64,000 bases of DNA from Unio delphinus (lineage: Eukaryota > Mollusca > Bivalvia > Unionida > Unionidae): NCBI GenBank assembly GCA_029339505.1, contig JAQISU010000166.1, positions 2,473,001-2,537,000 of the forward strand, given 5' to 3'. Numbering within the stretch: the first letter of the stretch is position 1; the number at the start of each line of letters is the position of its first letter. Under the pieces are notes generated by a model. That model saw nothing but the letters and a program-made list of their open reading frames with translations. It did no database searches and was not told where the DNA came from. Of this stretch, positions 24,776 through 38,326 are shown piece by piece. The position numbers and the translations under genes were made by a program.

Positions 24776-25010
24776 GACTTTGTTTAGCAACTAATCTTTA
24801 GAAGCTTGAAGCACTTGACAACATCTATAATAATATGAATACAAAAAAAAACAAAAAACAAAAACAAGCACCATGATATTGGAAAACAAAAAATGCTGAA
24901 AATATTTAAGGTAGGAAACATTATTTGGTCTTTAAGTCTGTTCTTGCAGTCGAAAAAGGTGAGTTTTAAGAGCACTCTTGAAAGGGATCAGTGTGTTTGT
25001 GTCTAATTTC
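24713..25010 (-). mobile_element. CR1/L2-like LINE 3' end, with last codons of ORF2
   Basis: An AAT tract (24716-24770) followed by the complement of the LINE terminus (gaggactttgt, caactaatctttag). Read on the minus strand, 25005-24950 encodes IPFKSALKTHLFRL, matching the C-terminus encoded at 53401-53455 of the plus-strand LINE. It is 5'-truncated and abuts the 57-bp array. Confidence 0.82.
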
Positions 25011-27680
25011 ATACGTGTATGTTGATTTTGTATAAGTTGCAATCTAAAAGCTATAACTAAAGTGGGATTGTTAAGTTTACACTAAAGATAATACTGCGAA
25101 AGGCATCTTGCAAAGTCTGTCGAATAAACCCATACAGGAAGTGTTGATACTTAAACCTGAAATTTTCTATCTACACTATTGATTTATAATATTAGGCAGA
25201 GAAGCTTTGAGTGGGATGCTAGCATCCAGGCTAGATATTTATCAGAGAGCACCAGTAAATATAAAACACTTATTCAACAAACAAGAAAATGTTTAGTGGA
25301 CATGATAAATTGTGTTTAGGCAGAAAATAAGTGTGCTCCTCAACATTGTAAGATGACTTGAGATCTTAACAAGGAATATATATACTTAACACATTCACAC
25401 AGTTTAGTAAATAGCTTAAACAAAACATATGGGGTTTGGGGGGTATTCCTTTTTTTTTATCCTAAATGTTTCCAAAAGTTGGATTTGGGTTAGATATGCT
25501 TCAAAATTATTCATAGCATAAAAATCCATACTAAAGATGGGTATATAACAATGTGTCTGCCATGTTATACACTGGCCAAGGTGTCTAATGTTTCACAAAA
25601 TTTACCTGCACTTGAGATAAGAATGTATATTATACAATAACTAATCTATGTTCATTTAGGATGTATAAAAAATGAATGGTAAGGTCCTACTCCCTCCAAA
25701 ACAAATTATTCCATGACTTAGGTAATCAAATAGCCATATTGAAATTCTGATAGCATATGCAAACATTCCAATCTTTGAAGTTTGTTTCTTAGCCAAGAAT
25801 GCAAAGGTAAAGAAAGGGAATAATTGAAATTGTGACATTTTAACTTTCCTGGCAAATAAATTTGATTACAGATGTTATTTGTGAATTACATTAGAATCAA
25901 GCATGAATACTGCAGTCCACGCCTCCATAAAACTCACACACAGTAGACTGAATTTTTCTTTACTGATGATCTTTGTCTTTTTTCTTTTTTAAGAAATTGG
26001 TCTTGTTTTTGTGGTCCACTGTTACCTTAGTTACATGGTTCATCTTAAATTTAAAATGTCCATTTGTGGTGAGTACATGTTTGCATGCAACATACCGGTA
26101 TTACATAATGTTTGTACTTTGCTATTCATATTTTAACTTTTTACTGTCATTTCACTTGCATATGAACAATTCTCCAACAGTCTGATTTTTAAATTGCCTT
26201 TCATCATTTTGTAGAATCTGACACAATTTTTCTTTCATCTGTTAATACAGTAATAGTTTCCTAGTTTTCTTTTTTTTTCTTCTGAACATTACAGGAAACA
26301 AACATTTTAAAAATTAGAAAGTTCATTGTCAATCAGCATAAAACAGGTTCAGATTGGATTTTGTGTTTAAAGTTTGTTGAGGTGTCTAACATTCATTATT
26401 TCTAAATGTTAAACACCAAAATCCAAGCAACCAAAATATAACACCAAATTGAAAAATAGATTCAAATGGAAGTTTCAGTGGTTGGAATCTAGTTCCAGAG
26501 ACATGAATATGCATTCAGCCCTTCCTGACAAAAAGATGATTTTAAAATCTGCTAAGGTGGCAGAAAAGATATTACACATCATTTGACATAATAAAGTATA
26601 TCAAACACTACAACAATTATGCCATCCATGAACTCGATGCTTGCAATACATTCATCATATGTGGATAAAGATGTACGTAATGTGACATTATTTGCCAGCT
26701 TTATAGACAAACAAAATCTTACAGTAGCAGGTCATTTTTTTCAATCAAGTATAAATAAATAATTTCCTCTCATTCGGTAATTGCACACAAATTCTCAAAC
26801 AAACAGGCAAAATGTACTTTCCTAGTGACCCAAAATTTGGGTCATCATTGGGATAAGTAAAAAGCATTTGTTACATTGAAAAATGTGCTGTTCTCATTAA
26901 AAATCCTTCCTCTTTTGAAGTCGGGACTCCTGACCAAAATTTGCAAATCTCCTGATTTGTCTGTTTTAAGCCAATTACTTTTCTGTCACATGTATGAGGC
27001 GTGTGCTGATGTTGACTGAAATATTTTGATGCCCTTTTTCCTTGGTATGTGATTTTACAGTAAAATCAGGCTTATCCAAACCCCAACCCCGTGACCTTCA
27101 TTTTCTTTATTCAAACCAATACGATACCTACAAACATTTCTATAGTACATTTCAAAAGTGTCAAGTAGACACATCTTTAAAGTTTTGCTGAAAAAATGAC
27201 TTGACCAAATTAATGTTATTAGCCTCAGACCAAGACAATATGAGACCACACTTATTTTCAGCAAGTAAATAAATGTCAATTTTGGTTGGAAGTATGACTT
27301 GTAGCAGAAGATGGTAAATGTAGAAATTTTTGTACAAATAAACCATTATTGTTAGTCCCTGTGTGCAAAACTAATCATTTTAATGGGGAGTAAATAAACC
27401 ACCTCAACCTATAAAGGGTGTAAACTATTTAGTGTAAACACTGGCTATCAACCATGTCTTGTTATAAAAGCCATACAAGTGGTCGGCAAAGATCCATACA
27501 AGTGGTCAGCAAACATCCATACATGTAGTCAGCAAAGGAGAGTCAAATCTTCGTACTCATGTGGATTTTGTAAAAATATACTATCAAAAGTAAACAGGTT
27601 GTATCAGGCTTATGACAGTGATAAAATAGATGGAAAAACCCATAATGATTTCAATTCTACATTAAAGGTTAGTAAATACT
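25011..27680. other. AT-rich non-coding stretch, no gene seen
   Basis: No exon with convincing splice context, RNA gene or transposon ends recognised on either strand. Poly-T tracts at 25450, 25975 and 26270. Confidence 0.5.
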
Positions 27681-27702
27681 GGGGGTGGGGGTGGGGAGGG
27701 GG
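27681..27702 (+). other. G-quadruplex-type G tract
   Basis: Four G runs of four or five separated by single bases (ggggg t ggggg t gggg a ggggg) in otherwise AT-rich DNA. It fits the canonical intramolecular G-quadruplex pattern on the plus strand. A C-rich tract follows at 27815-27837. Confidence 0.85.
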
Positions 27703-28780
27703 TGAATGATGGAAGGTAAATCCAGGTCATTATTGCATTTTATTCTGGTGAAACTGTTAAGGAGCTTTATTGATACTAAAATAACTTAAGCATATCCACA
27801 ATTTATCCCTATCTCTCCTCTCCCACCCCCTACCCACTAGTAATCCATGTGGGTAGAGTGGTGGGGTAGTGGATCCAGAATCTAAGACAAGTGTGAACAC
27901 CTATCCAGTACAACCATAAACATTGAAACATTAGACATTGTTATTTTGCCTTTTGTCCATGAGAAAAACATGCATTCTACCTGCAAGCTGCATTTAATTT
28001 CCTTGTTAAAGGTAATCCATTGATTATTTTACTATATACAAATAAACTATGACAATGGTGACCACTGTATGGGTGGGATTGCCTGTACCTGTAACCTGTG
28101 TTCTGTATCCATGACCAGATATACACAATTTTATAAGTAAGTAGATCTGCCTGTGATATCTGCATTCAATATCCTACAAAAAATCTGACCACAAGGTTGC
28201 CATATTGTAGTCAATGTACACAGATTTACCTGTCTATTGTTTCCACCTACATGTACAATAGTTATCTCCCTTCACATAATTATATCAATGGTAATACCCA
28301 TGTTGTTTTCTTCAGCCTTTTTTCCCCCTATTACTGAGTGAAAAAAATTGCATGTTTAAGCCAAAACATGTGTCAAAGGACCAAGAAGGTGATCAAAAAA
28401 ATACTTTGCAAACTGATTTCAATTATGGACAATATATTTTATTACCTGTTTTTGTTTAAAAATTGAATTATATGTAGAACAAAACCCCCATATGTAACTT
28501 TCATCCATCTTCTAAAAACAAATAGATAAAACTATCTGACCCACAAGTAAACTCTCATGTGTGCATGTCGATATACATGAAAATTAATTTAAGAGTTAGT
28601 TCATCATCATATTCAACACAATAAATAAATATTTCCAAGGATTGCTGTCTGGAACAAATATTAACATCCAATAAATTTAGAAATTTGTGTTCACATGCTG
28701 TTTGATATCTCTAAATGTAAATATTGCAAGTTACAGGCCAAATAATACATACAAAATGTATTTAACTTTTTTAAGAATAC
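27703..28780. other. Non-coding stretch, no gene seen
   Basis: No supported feature. Confidence 0.5.
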
Positions 28781-28785
28781 AGCCA

Positions 28786-29840
28786 ACTTAAGTCAGACTT
28801 TTTACCAAACCTTATGTCAATAAATCAGTCTGTGTTAGACTTCTTACCAAACCGTATGCCAATACAACAAGTCTGGGTCAGACTTTTTACCAAACCTTAT
28901 GCCAATACAACAAGTCTGGGTCAGACTTTTTACCAAACCTTATGTCAATAAATCAGCCTGTGTTAGACTTTTTACCAAAACTTATGTCAATACAACAAGT
29001 CTGGGTCAGACTTATAACCAAACCTTATGTCAATAAACCAGTCTGTGTTAGACTTCTTACCAAACCTTATGTCAATACAACAAGTCTGTGTCAGATTTCT
29101 TACCAAACCTTATGTCAATACAACAAGTCTGTGTCAGATTTCTTACCAAACCTTATGTCAATACAACAAGTCTGTGTCAGATTTCTTACCAAAACTTATG
29201 TCAATACAACAAGTCTGTGTCAGACTTCTTACCAAACCTTATGTCAATACAACAAGTCTGTGTTAGATTTCTTACCAAACCTTATGTCAATACAACAAGA
29301 ATGTGTCAGACTTCTTACCAATGTCAATACAACAAGTATGTGTCAGATTTCTTACCAAACCTTATGTCAATACAACAAGTCTGTGTCAGATTTCTTACCA
29401 AAACTTATGTCAATACAACAAGTATGTGTCAGATTTCTTACCAAACCTTATGTCAATACAACAAGTCTGTGTTAGATTTCTTACCAAACCTTATGTCAAT
29501 ACAACAAGTATGTGTCAGACTTCTTACCAAACCTTATGTCAATACAACAAGTATGTGTCAGATTTCTTACCAAACCTTATGTCAATACAACAAGTATTTG
29601 TTAGACTTCTTACCAAACCTTATGTCAATACAATAAGTCTGTGTTAGATTTCTTACCAAACCTTATGTCAATACAACAAGTATGTGTCAGATTTCTTACC
29701 AAACCTTATGTCAATACAACAAGTCTGTGTTAGATTTCTTACCAAACCTTATGTCAATACAACAAGTATGTGTCAGATTTCTTACCAAACCTTATGTCAA
29801 TAAAACAAGTATGTGTCATATTTCTTACCAAAACCTTCAG
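28786..29840. repeat. 43-bp minisatellite, about 24 copies
   Basis: Units of cttaccaaaccttatgtcaa, tacaacaagtctgtgtcaga, tt. The left copies are diverged (caataaatcagtctgtgtt). Open frames of up to 182 codons in all three plus frames with a 43-residue superperiod are read-through of the repeat (3 x 43 bp). Confidence 0.97.
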
Positions 29841-30337
29841 TTATTAACAGAATACAAGCAGGCAGTGTCAGATTTCTTACACATCTTATTCGGATATAAA
29901 CCGGTCGTGGCATGGCTCCCGAAATTTCGGGTAATTTATTACAGGTATTTTTCTCAAAGACCAAAAAAAAAAAAAAAAATTTAAGTATTAAGAAAAAGGC
30001 AAGAGTTTAATTATCATTCTCATATTCGTCTAAACAGTGTGGAAAAAAAACCTGTAGAAAATGTAATATCAAATTTTCTTCTAGTTTTGTGCAAAAATAA
30101 ACGTCGTTAATACGAACCAATTGCTGGGCCTACTGAGAACTTTGATCTTTGTTTATTGTTGAAAAATTACAGCTCATAAGTGTTAATATTATAGTTACTG
30201 ATTCCTGAGTAATGAAGCCATCGTGTCTGCTTTGTGTTTGTCTTTAGTGCATTCTGAATACAATGGTTGCTCTAATAATCTCCGATATATGTTCTCTTAA
30301 TTTCATACACAACTAAACAATAGCCAATGCGGGGGTT
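29841..30337. other. Short non-coding gap between arrays
   Basis: A poly-A tract of about 17 bp at 29963-29979; otherwise no feature seen. Confidence 0.5.
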
Positions 30338-33300
30338 GATACTTAGTGTAATGGAAATTACAAAGAACCTAGTGTAATGGAGATTATAATGAATCTATTG
30401 TAATGGAGATTACAAAGAACCTAGTGTAATGGAGATACAAAGAACCTAGTGTAATGGAGATTACAAGGAACCTAGTGTAATGGAGATTACAAAGAACTTA
30501 GTGTAATGGAGATTACAATAAATCTAGTGTAATGGAGATAAAAAGAACCTAGTGTAATGGAGATTACAAGGAACCTAGTGTAATGGAGATCACAAGGAAC
30601 CTAGTGTAATGGAGATTACAATAAATCTAGTGTAATGGAGATTACAAGAACCTAGTGTAATGAAGATGCAATAACCTAGTGTAATGGAGATTACAAAGAA
30701 CCTAATGTAATGGAGATTACAAAGAACCTAGTGTAATGGAGATTACAAAGAACCTAGTGTAATGAAGATGCAATAACCTAGTGTAATGGAGATTACAAGA
30801 ACCTAGTGTATGGAGATTACAAAGAACCTAGTGTAATGAAGATGCAATAACCTAGTGTAATGGAGATTACAAGAACCTAGTGTAATGGAGATTACAAAGA
30901 ACCTAGTGTAATGAAGATGCAATAACCTAGTGTAATGGAGATTACAAAGAACCTAATGTAATGGAAATTACAAAGAACCTAGTGTAATGAAGATGCAATA
31001 ACCTAGTGTAATGGAGATTACAAAGAACCTAATGTAATGGAGATTACAAAGAACCTAGTGTAATGGAGATTACAAAGAACCTAGTGTAATGAAGATGCAA
31101 TAACTTAGTGTAATGGAGATTACAAAGAACCTAATGTAATGGAGATTACAAAGAACCTAGTGTAATGGAGATTACAAAGAACCTAGTGTAATGGAGATAC
31201 AAAGAACCTAGTGTAATGGAGATTACAAGAACCTAGTGTAATGAAGATGCAATAACCTACTGTAATCGAGATTACAAGGAACCTAGTGTAATGAAGATGC
31301 AATAACCTAGTGTAATGGAGATTACAAGAACCTAGTGTATGGAGATTACAAAGAACCTAATGTAATGGAAATTACAAAGAACCTAATGTAATGAAGATGC
31401 AATAACCTAGTGTAATGGAGATTACAAAGAACCTAATGTAATGGAGATTACAAAGAACCTAGTGTAATGGAGATTACAAAGAACCTAGTGTAATGAAGAT
31501 GCAATAACCTAGTGTAATGGAGATTACAAAGAACCTAATGTAATGGAGATTACTAATGTAATGGAGATTACAAAAAAAACTAGTGTAAAGGGGATTACAA
31601 AGAACCTAGTGTAATGGAGATACAAATAACCTAGTGTAATGGAGATAAAAGGAACCAACTGTAATCGAAATTACAAGGAACCTAGTGTAATGGAAATTAC
31701 AAACAACCTAATGTAATGGAGATACAAATAACCTACTGTAATCGAGATTACAAGGAACCTAGTGTAATGGAGATAAAAATAACCTAGTGTAATGGAGATT
31801 ACAAAAAATCTAGTGTAATGGAGATTACAAAGAACCTAGTGTAATGGAGATACAAAGAACCTAGTGTAATGGAGTTTACAAAGAACCTAGTGTAATGGAG
31901 ATTACAAAAAAAAACTAGTGTAATGGAAACTACAAAGAACCTAGTGTAATGGAGATTATAATGAATCTATTGTAATGGAGAATACAAAGAACCTATTGTA
32001 ATGGAGATTACAAAGAACCTAGTGGAATGGAAATTACAAGGAACCTAGTGTAATGGAGATTATAATGAATCTAGTGTAATGGAGATATAAAGAACCTAGT
32101 GTAATGGAGATATAAAGAACCTAGTGTAATGGAGATTACAAGGAACCTAATGTAATGGAAATTACAAAGAACCTAGTGTAATGGAGATTACAAAGAACCT
32201 AGTGTAATGGAGATTAAAAAGAACCTAGTGTAATGGAGATTACAAAGAACCTAGTGTAATGGAGATTACAAAGAACCTAGTGTAATGGAGATACAAAGAA
32301 CCTAGTGTAATGGACATACAAAAACCTAGTGTAATGGAAATTACAAAGAACCTAGTGTAATGAAGATGCAATAACCTAGTGTAATGGAGATTACAAAGAA
32401 CCTAATGTAATGGAGATTACAAAGAACCTAGTGTAATGGAGATTACAAAGAACCTAGTCTAATGGAGATACAAAGAACCTAGTGTAATGGAGATTACAAG
32501 AACCTAGTGTAATGGAAATTACAAAGAACCTAATGTAATGGAGATTACTAATGTAATGGAGATTACTAAAAAACCTAGTGTAATGGGGATTACAAAGAAC
32601 CTAGTGTAATGGAGATACAAATAACCTAGTGTAATGGAGATACAAGGAACCAACTGTAATCAAGATTACAAGGAACCTAGTGTAATGGAAATTACAAACA
32701 ACCTAATGTAATGGAGATGCAAATAACCTACTGTAATCGAGATTACAAGGAACCTAGTGTAATGGAGATACAAATAACCTAGTGTAATGGAGATTACGAA
32801 AAATCTAGTGTAATGGAGATTACAAAGAACCTAGTGTAATGGAGATACAAAGAACCTAGTGTAATGGAGTTTACAAAGAACCTAGTGTAATGGAAATTAC
32901 CAAAAAAAACTAGTGTAATGGAAACTACAAAGAACCTAGTGTAATGGAGATTATAATGAATCTATTGTAATGGAGAATACAAAGAACCCATAGTGTAATG
33001 GAGATTACAAAGAACCCAGTGTAATGGAGATTACAAAGAACCTAGGGTAATGGAAATTACAAGGAACCTAGTGTAATGGAGATTATAATGAATCTAGTGT
33101 AATGGAGATATAAACAACCTAGTGTAATGGAGATATAAAGAACCTAGTGTAATGGAGATTACAAGGAACCTAGTGTAATGGAGATTACAAAGAACCTAGT
33201 GTAATGGAGATTACAAAGAACCTAGTGTAATGGAGATTACAAAGAACCTAGTGTAATGGAGATTACAAAGAACCTAGTGTAATGGAGATTACAAAGAACC

Positions 33301-36300
33301 TAGTGTAATGGAGATACAAAGAACCTAGTGTAATGGACATACAAAAACCTAGTGTAATGGAAATTACAAAGAACCTAGTGTAATGAAGATGCAATAACCT
33401 AGTGTAATGGAGATTACAAAGAACCTAATGTAATGGAGATTACAAAGAACCTAGTGTAATGGAGATTACAAAGAACCTAGTCTAATGGAGATACAAAGAA
33501 CCTAGTGTAATGGAGATTACCAAAAAAAAACTAGTGTAATGGAAACTACAAAGAACCTAGTGTAATGGAGATTATAATGAATCTATTGTAATGGAGAATA
33601 CAAAGAACCTATTGTAATGGAGATTACAAAGAACCTAGTGGAATGGAAATTACAAGGAACCTAGTGTAATGGAGATTATAATGAATCTAGTGTAATGGAG
33701 ATATAAAGAACCTAGTGTAATGGAGATATAAAGAACCTAGTGTAATGGAGATTACAAGGAACCTAATGTAATGGAAATTACAAAGAACCTAGTGTAATGG
33801 AGATTACAAAGAACCTAGTGTAATGGAGATTACAAAGAACCTAGTGTAATGGAGATTACAAGGAACCTAGTGTAATGGAGATTACAAAGAACCTAGTGTA
33901 ATGGAGATACAAAGAACCTAGTGTAATGGACATACAAAATCCTAGTGTAATGGAAATTACAAAGAACCTAGTGTAATGAAGATGCAATAACCTAGTGTAA
34001 TGGAGATTACAAAGAACCTAATGTAATGGAGATTACAAAGAACCTAGTGTAATGGAGATTACAAAGAACCTAGTCTAATGGAGATACAAAGAACCTAGTG
34101 TAATGGAGATTACAAGAACCTAGTGTAATGGAAATTACAAAGAACCTAATGTAATGGAGATTACTAATGTAATGGAGATTACAAAAAAACCTAGTGTAAT
34201 GGGGATTACAAAGAACCTAGTGTAATGGAGATACAAATAACCTAGTGTAATGGAGATACAAGGAACCAACAGTAATCAAGATTACAAGGAACCTAGTGTA
34301 ATGGAAATTACAAACAACCTAATGTAATGGAGATGCAAATAACCTACTGTAATCAAGATTACAAGGAACCTAGTGTAATGGAGATACAAATAACCTAGTG
34401 TAATGGAGATTACAAAAAATCTAGTGTAATGGAGATTACAAAGAACCTAGTGTAATGGAGATACAAAGAACCTAGTGTAATGGAGTTTACAAAGAACCTA
34501 GTGTAATGGAAATTACCAAAAAAACTAGTGTAATGGAAACTACAAAGAACCTAGTGTAATGGAGATTATAATGAATCTATTGTAATGGAGAATACAAAGA
34601 ACCCATAGTGTAATGGAGATTACAAAGAACCCAGTGTAATGGAGATTACAAAGAACCTAGGGTAATGGAAATTACAAGGAACCTAGTGTAATGGAGATTA
34701 TAATGAATCTAGTGTAATGGAGATATAAAGAACCTAGTGTAATGGAGATATAAAGAACCTAGTGTAATGGAGATTACAAGGAACCTAGTGTAATGGAGAT
34801 TACAAAGAACCTAGTGTAATGGAGATTACAAAGAACCTAGTGTAATGGAGATTACAAAGAACCTAGTGTAATGGAGATTACAATAAATCTACTGTAATGG
34901 AGATACAAAGAACCTAGTATAATGGAGATTACAAAGAACCCAGTGTAATGGAGATTATAAGGAACCTAGTGTAATGGAGATTACAATAAATCTAGTGTAA
35001 TGGAGATTACAAAGAACCTAGTGTAATGGAGATTACAAAGAACCTAGTGTAATGGAAATTACAAGGAACCTAGTGTAATGGAGATTATAACGAATCTAGT
35101 GTAATGGAGATATAAAGAACCTAGTGTAATGGAGATATAAAGAACCTAGTGTAATGGAGATTACAAGGAACCTAGTGTAATGGAGATTACAAAGAACCTA
35201 GTGTAATGGAGATTACAAAGAACCTAGTGTAATGGAGATTACAAAGAACCTAGTGTAATGGAGATTACAATAAATCTAGTGTAATGGAGATACAAAGAAC
35301 CTAGTATAATGGAGATTACAAAGAACCTAGTGTAATGGAGATTACAAGGAACCTAGTGTAATGGAGATTACAATAAATCTAGTGTAATGGAGATTACAAA
35401 GAACCTAGTGTAATGGAGATTACAAAGAAACTAGTGTAATGGAGATTACCAAGAACCTAGTGTAATGGAGATTACAATAAATCTAGTGTAATGGAGATTA
35501 CAAAGAACCTAGTGTAATGGAGATTACAAGGAACCTAATGTAATGGAAATTACAAAGAACCTAGTGTAATGAAGATGCAATAACCAAGTGTAATGGAGAT
35601 TACAAAGAACCTAATGTAACAAAGATTACAAAGAACCTTGTGTAATGAAGATTACAAAGAACCTAGCATAATGAAGATTACAAAGAACCTAGTGTAATGA
35701 AGATTACAAATAACCTAGCATAATGGAGATTACAAAGAAAGTAGTGTAATGGAGTTTACTAGTGTAATGCAGATTACAAAGAACCTAGTGTAATGAAGAT
35801 TACGAAGAACCTCCTGTAATGGAGATTACAAAGAACCTAGTGTAATGGAAATTTAAATAACCTAGTGTAATGGAGATACAAAGAGCCTAGTGTAATGGAG
35901 ATTACAAGGAACCTAGTGTAATGGAGATTACAAAGAACCTAGTGTAATGGAGATTACAAGAACCTAGTGTAATGGAGATACAAATAACCTAGTGTAATGG
36001 AAATTACAATAAATCTAGTGTAATGGAGATACAAAGAACCTAGTATAATGGAGATTACAAAGAACCTTGTGTAATGGAAATTACAAAGAACCTAGTGTAA
36101 TGAAGATGTAATAACCTAGTGTAATGGAGATTACAAAGAACCTAATATAACAAAGATTACAAAGAACCTTGTGTAATGAAGATTACAAAGAACCTAGCGT
36201 AATGAAGATTACAAAGAACCTAGTGTAATGAAGATTACAAATAACCTAGCATAATGGAGATTACAAAGAACCTAGTGTAATGGAATTTACTAGTGTAATG

Positions 36301-36645
36301 CAGATTACAAAGAACCTAGTGTAATGAAGATTATGAAGAACCTCCTGTAATGGAGATTACAAAGAACCTAGTGTAATGGAAATTTAAATAACCTAGTGTA
36401 ATGGAGATACAAAGAACCTAGTGTAATGGAGATTACAAAGAATCCAGTGTAACGGAGATACAAAGAACCTAGTGTAATGGAGATTACAAAGAACCAAGTG
36501 TAATGGAGAATACAAAGAACCTAGTATAATGGAGATTACAAAGAATATAGTGTAATTGAGATTACAAAGAACCGAGTGTAATGGAGATTACAAAAACCTA
36601 GTGTAATGGAGATACAAAGAACCTAGTGTAATGGAGATTCAAAGA
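30338..36645. repeat. 26-bp satellite, about 240 copies, with 1.6-kb higher-order repeat
   Basis: The largest array in the window: 6.3 kb of a 26-bp unit (gaacctagtgtaatggagat followed by tacaaa), with frequent shorter variants (gatacaaa, gatgcaata). Marker variants repeat in order: ggaaactacaaag occurs at 31925, 32920, 33541 and 34535. The first and third share one downstream context (ctattg, ctagtggaatgg), and the second and fourth share another (cccatagtg, ctagggtaatgg). The offsets are 1616 and 1615 bp, so a block of about 1.615 kb is tandemly duplicated. Smaller block duplications occur near 35640 and 36160 (tgtaacaaagattac, gcataatg). Every unit contains stops, so there is no coding frame. 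Confidence 0.97.
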
Positions 36646-38324
36646 ACCTTATTTTAGTCATCAACAACTGATTTTACTCATTAACAACTAATGCTACAAC
36701 TAGATTTTAGTCATCAACAACTAAACATTAAGAAAACTGTTATGATGATTAAAATTGGGAAGAACTATGAACTTTTTTGCATCCTAATGCACTTAAGTGA
36801 TTTCATGGTAATAGAGCACACAATGGGAAAAGAATATATCAACTACGTAGTTTAAATACAAATTACAATCTGAAAAAAAGTTCATTTATGTATTTGTAAT
36901 GTAAGTAATGATATTTTGCTATGTTCTTCTTTTTTTTTGCTGCTTTCATTTTGTCGTTATATAGCAAGTAAAAGTAAAAATAGAAAAGATGTGCTTTACT
37001 CTATAATATCTGTACCCCCAATGCTAAGTACTAATTATGTCTCTCACGTTTATCTTTAAAGTAATTTGGCATTGCTGCCTAATGCAGTTTCCAAATCCTT
37101 TTCAACATTTGTAAGGATTGGTGATAATTACATGAAATAATCTTGCAAGAAATCTGAATGGAAGTCAAGTGTTAAATGTAGAGTTAATCCCTTACAGTTT
37201 TGAATGGCATGATTTTCTTCCTAATAGAAAGAATCATGCACAGAGTCAACAGTTTTGTTTTGGACAAGCTTAAATTTACTTTTTTTTTCCAACCCTATTG
37301 TCTGCTACATTAAAAGTTTTTTAAAATTCAGCGTGTTTTTCCAACACATTATCAATGACTTATCTTGTCAAGAACCAGAATTACATATAAATTGATGCAC
37401 CAAAAATAAATATTTCCTACCATCAAGATTTTAACATATTTAGAAAAAGATATAAAACAGATAATAATGTGCATTTTATTGTGGTATTTTCTACAACACA
37501 TGATGGTAACTGAAACTAGACTTTAAACTACAGTGTTGAGGACATCCTACTAATGACAGACATTCATGGTAAAAAAACTTTAAGCCAATTAAAGTCTCGT
37601 ACTGATAAAATATGAATATTCAAAACAAAATTCTTGGTATAGTATGGAATCTTAAAGAGAACTTGAGGAACAACATTCACATCTTTGCAAGAACATTTGT
37701 TGCAATACACTGCTTTTTGTTGTTGCTGATTAGTCTAGTTTCCTGATTCTTATATGGCTAGGAAGTATGAAGCAGGGAGTCAATGAAATATAGACCAGAC
37801 TAATCGTTAATACACAAAGAAACGAGATTCCTATCAGTAAAACAAAATCCTATCTGTGAAACAAATTTCTTTATTTGACAAAGCATTCATTTTGCTTGGT
37901 TGCCTTGCTATCTTTGATCACATATTTGAATGAGAAGGTTAATTTAACTTGAAGGTAGTGTAATTAAGCCTTGATAATTAAGACAGAGTAATTATATGAT
38001 ATACACAATAATATTTATAATTGTTTAATTGATCAATTAGAATAAATTCAACTGATTTACAATCAGTGTCTCTAGATCTGATGCATGTAGGACTTGCATG
38101 ACTTATAACGTTTCTTTTATAAGTCGAATTTATTTTATACAAAAGAGAAAATTAATGTGATAACACAAAGGAGGTCAGCTTTTAATTCAGTGTAGCATAC
38201 AATAATTACTTCTGCAAGTCCGAAATTAAAAAATGGTTGGCACTTAATTAAGTTCTCAGTGAAAAGCTTGCAGACATTGCTGTTATGGTTGATTGATGCA
38301 GTGTATGTCTGAATACAAGATGAA
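36646..38324. other. AT-rich non-coding stretch
   Basis: A small duplicated attttagtcatcaacaact at 36650-36725; otherwise no gene or element recognised. Confidence 0.5.
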
Positions 38325-38326
38325 TA

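Noticed and set aside
28942..29984. Overlapping plus-strand frames of 177-182 codons
   Set aside because: The 43-bp period gives the same protein in all three frames; this is a DNA repeat, not a gene.
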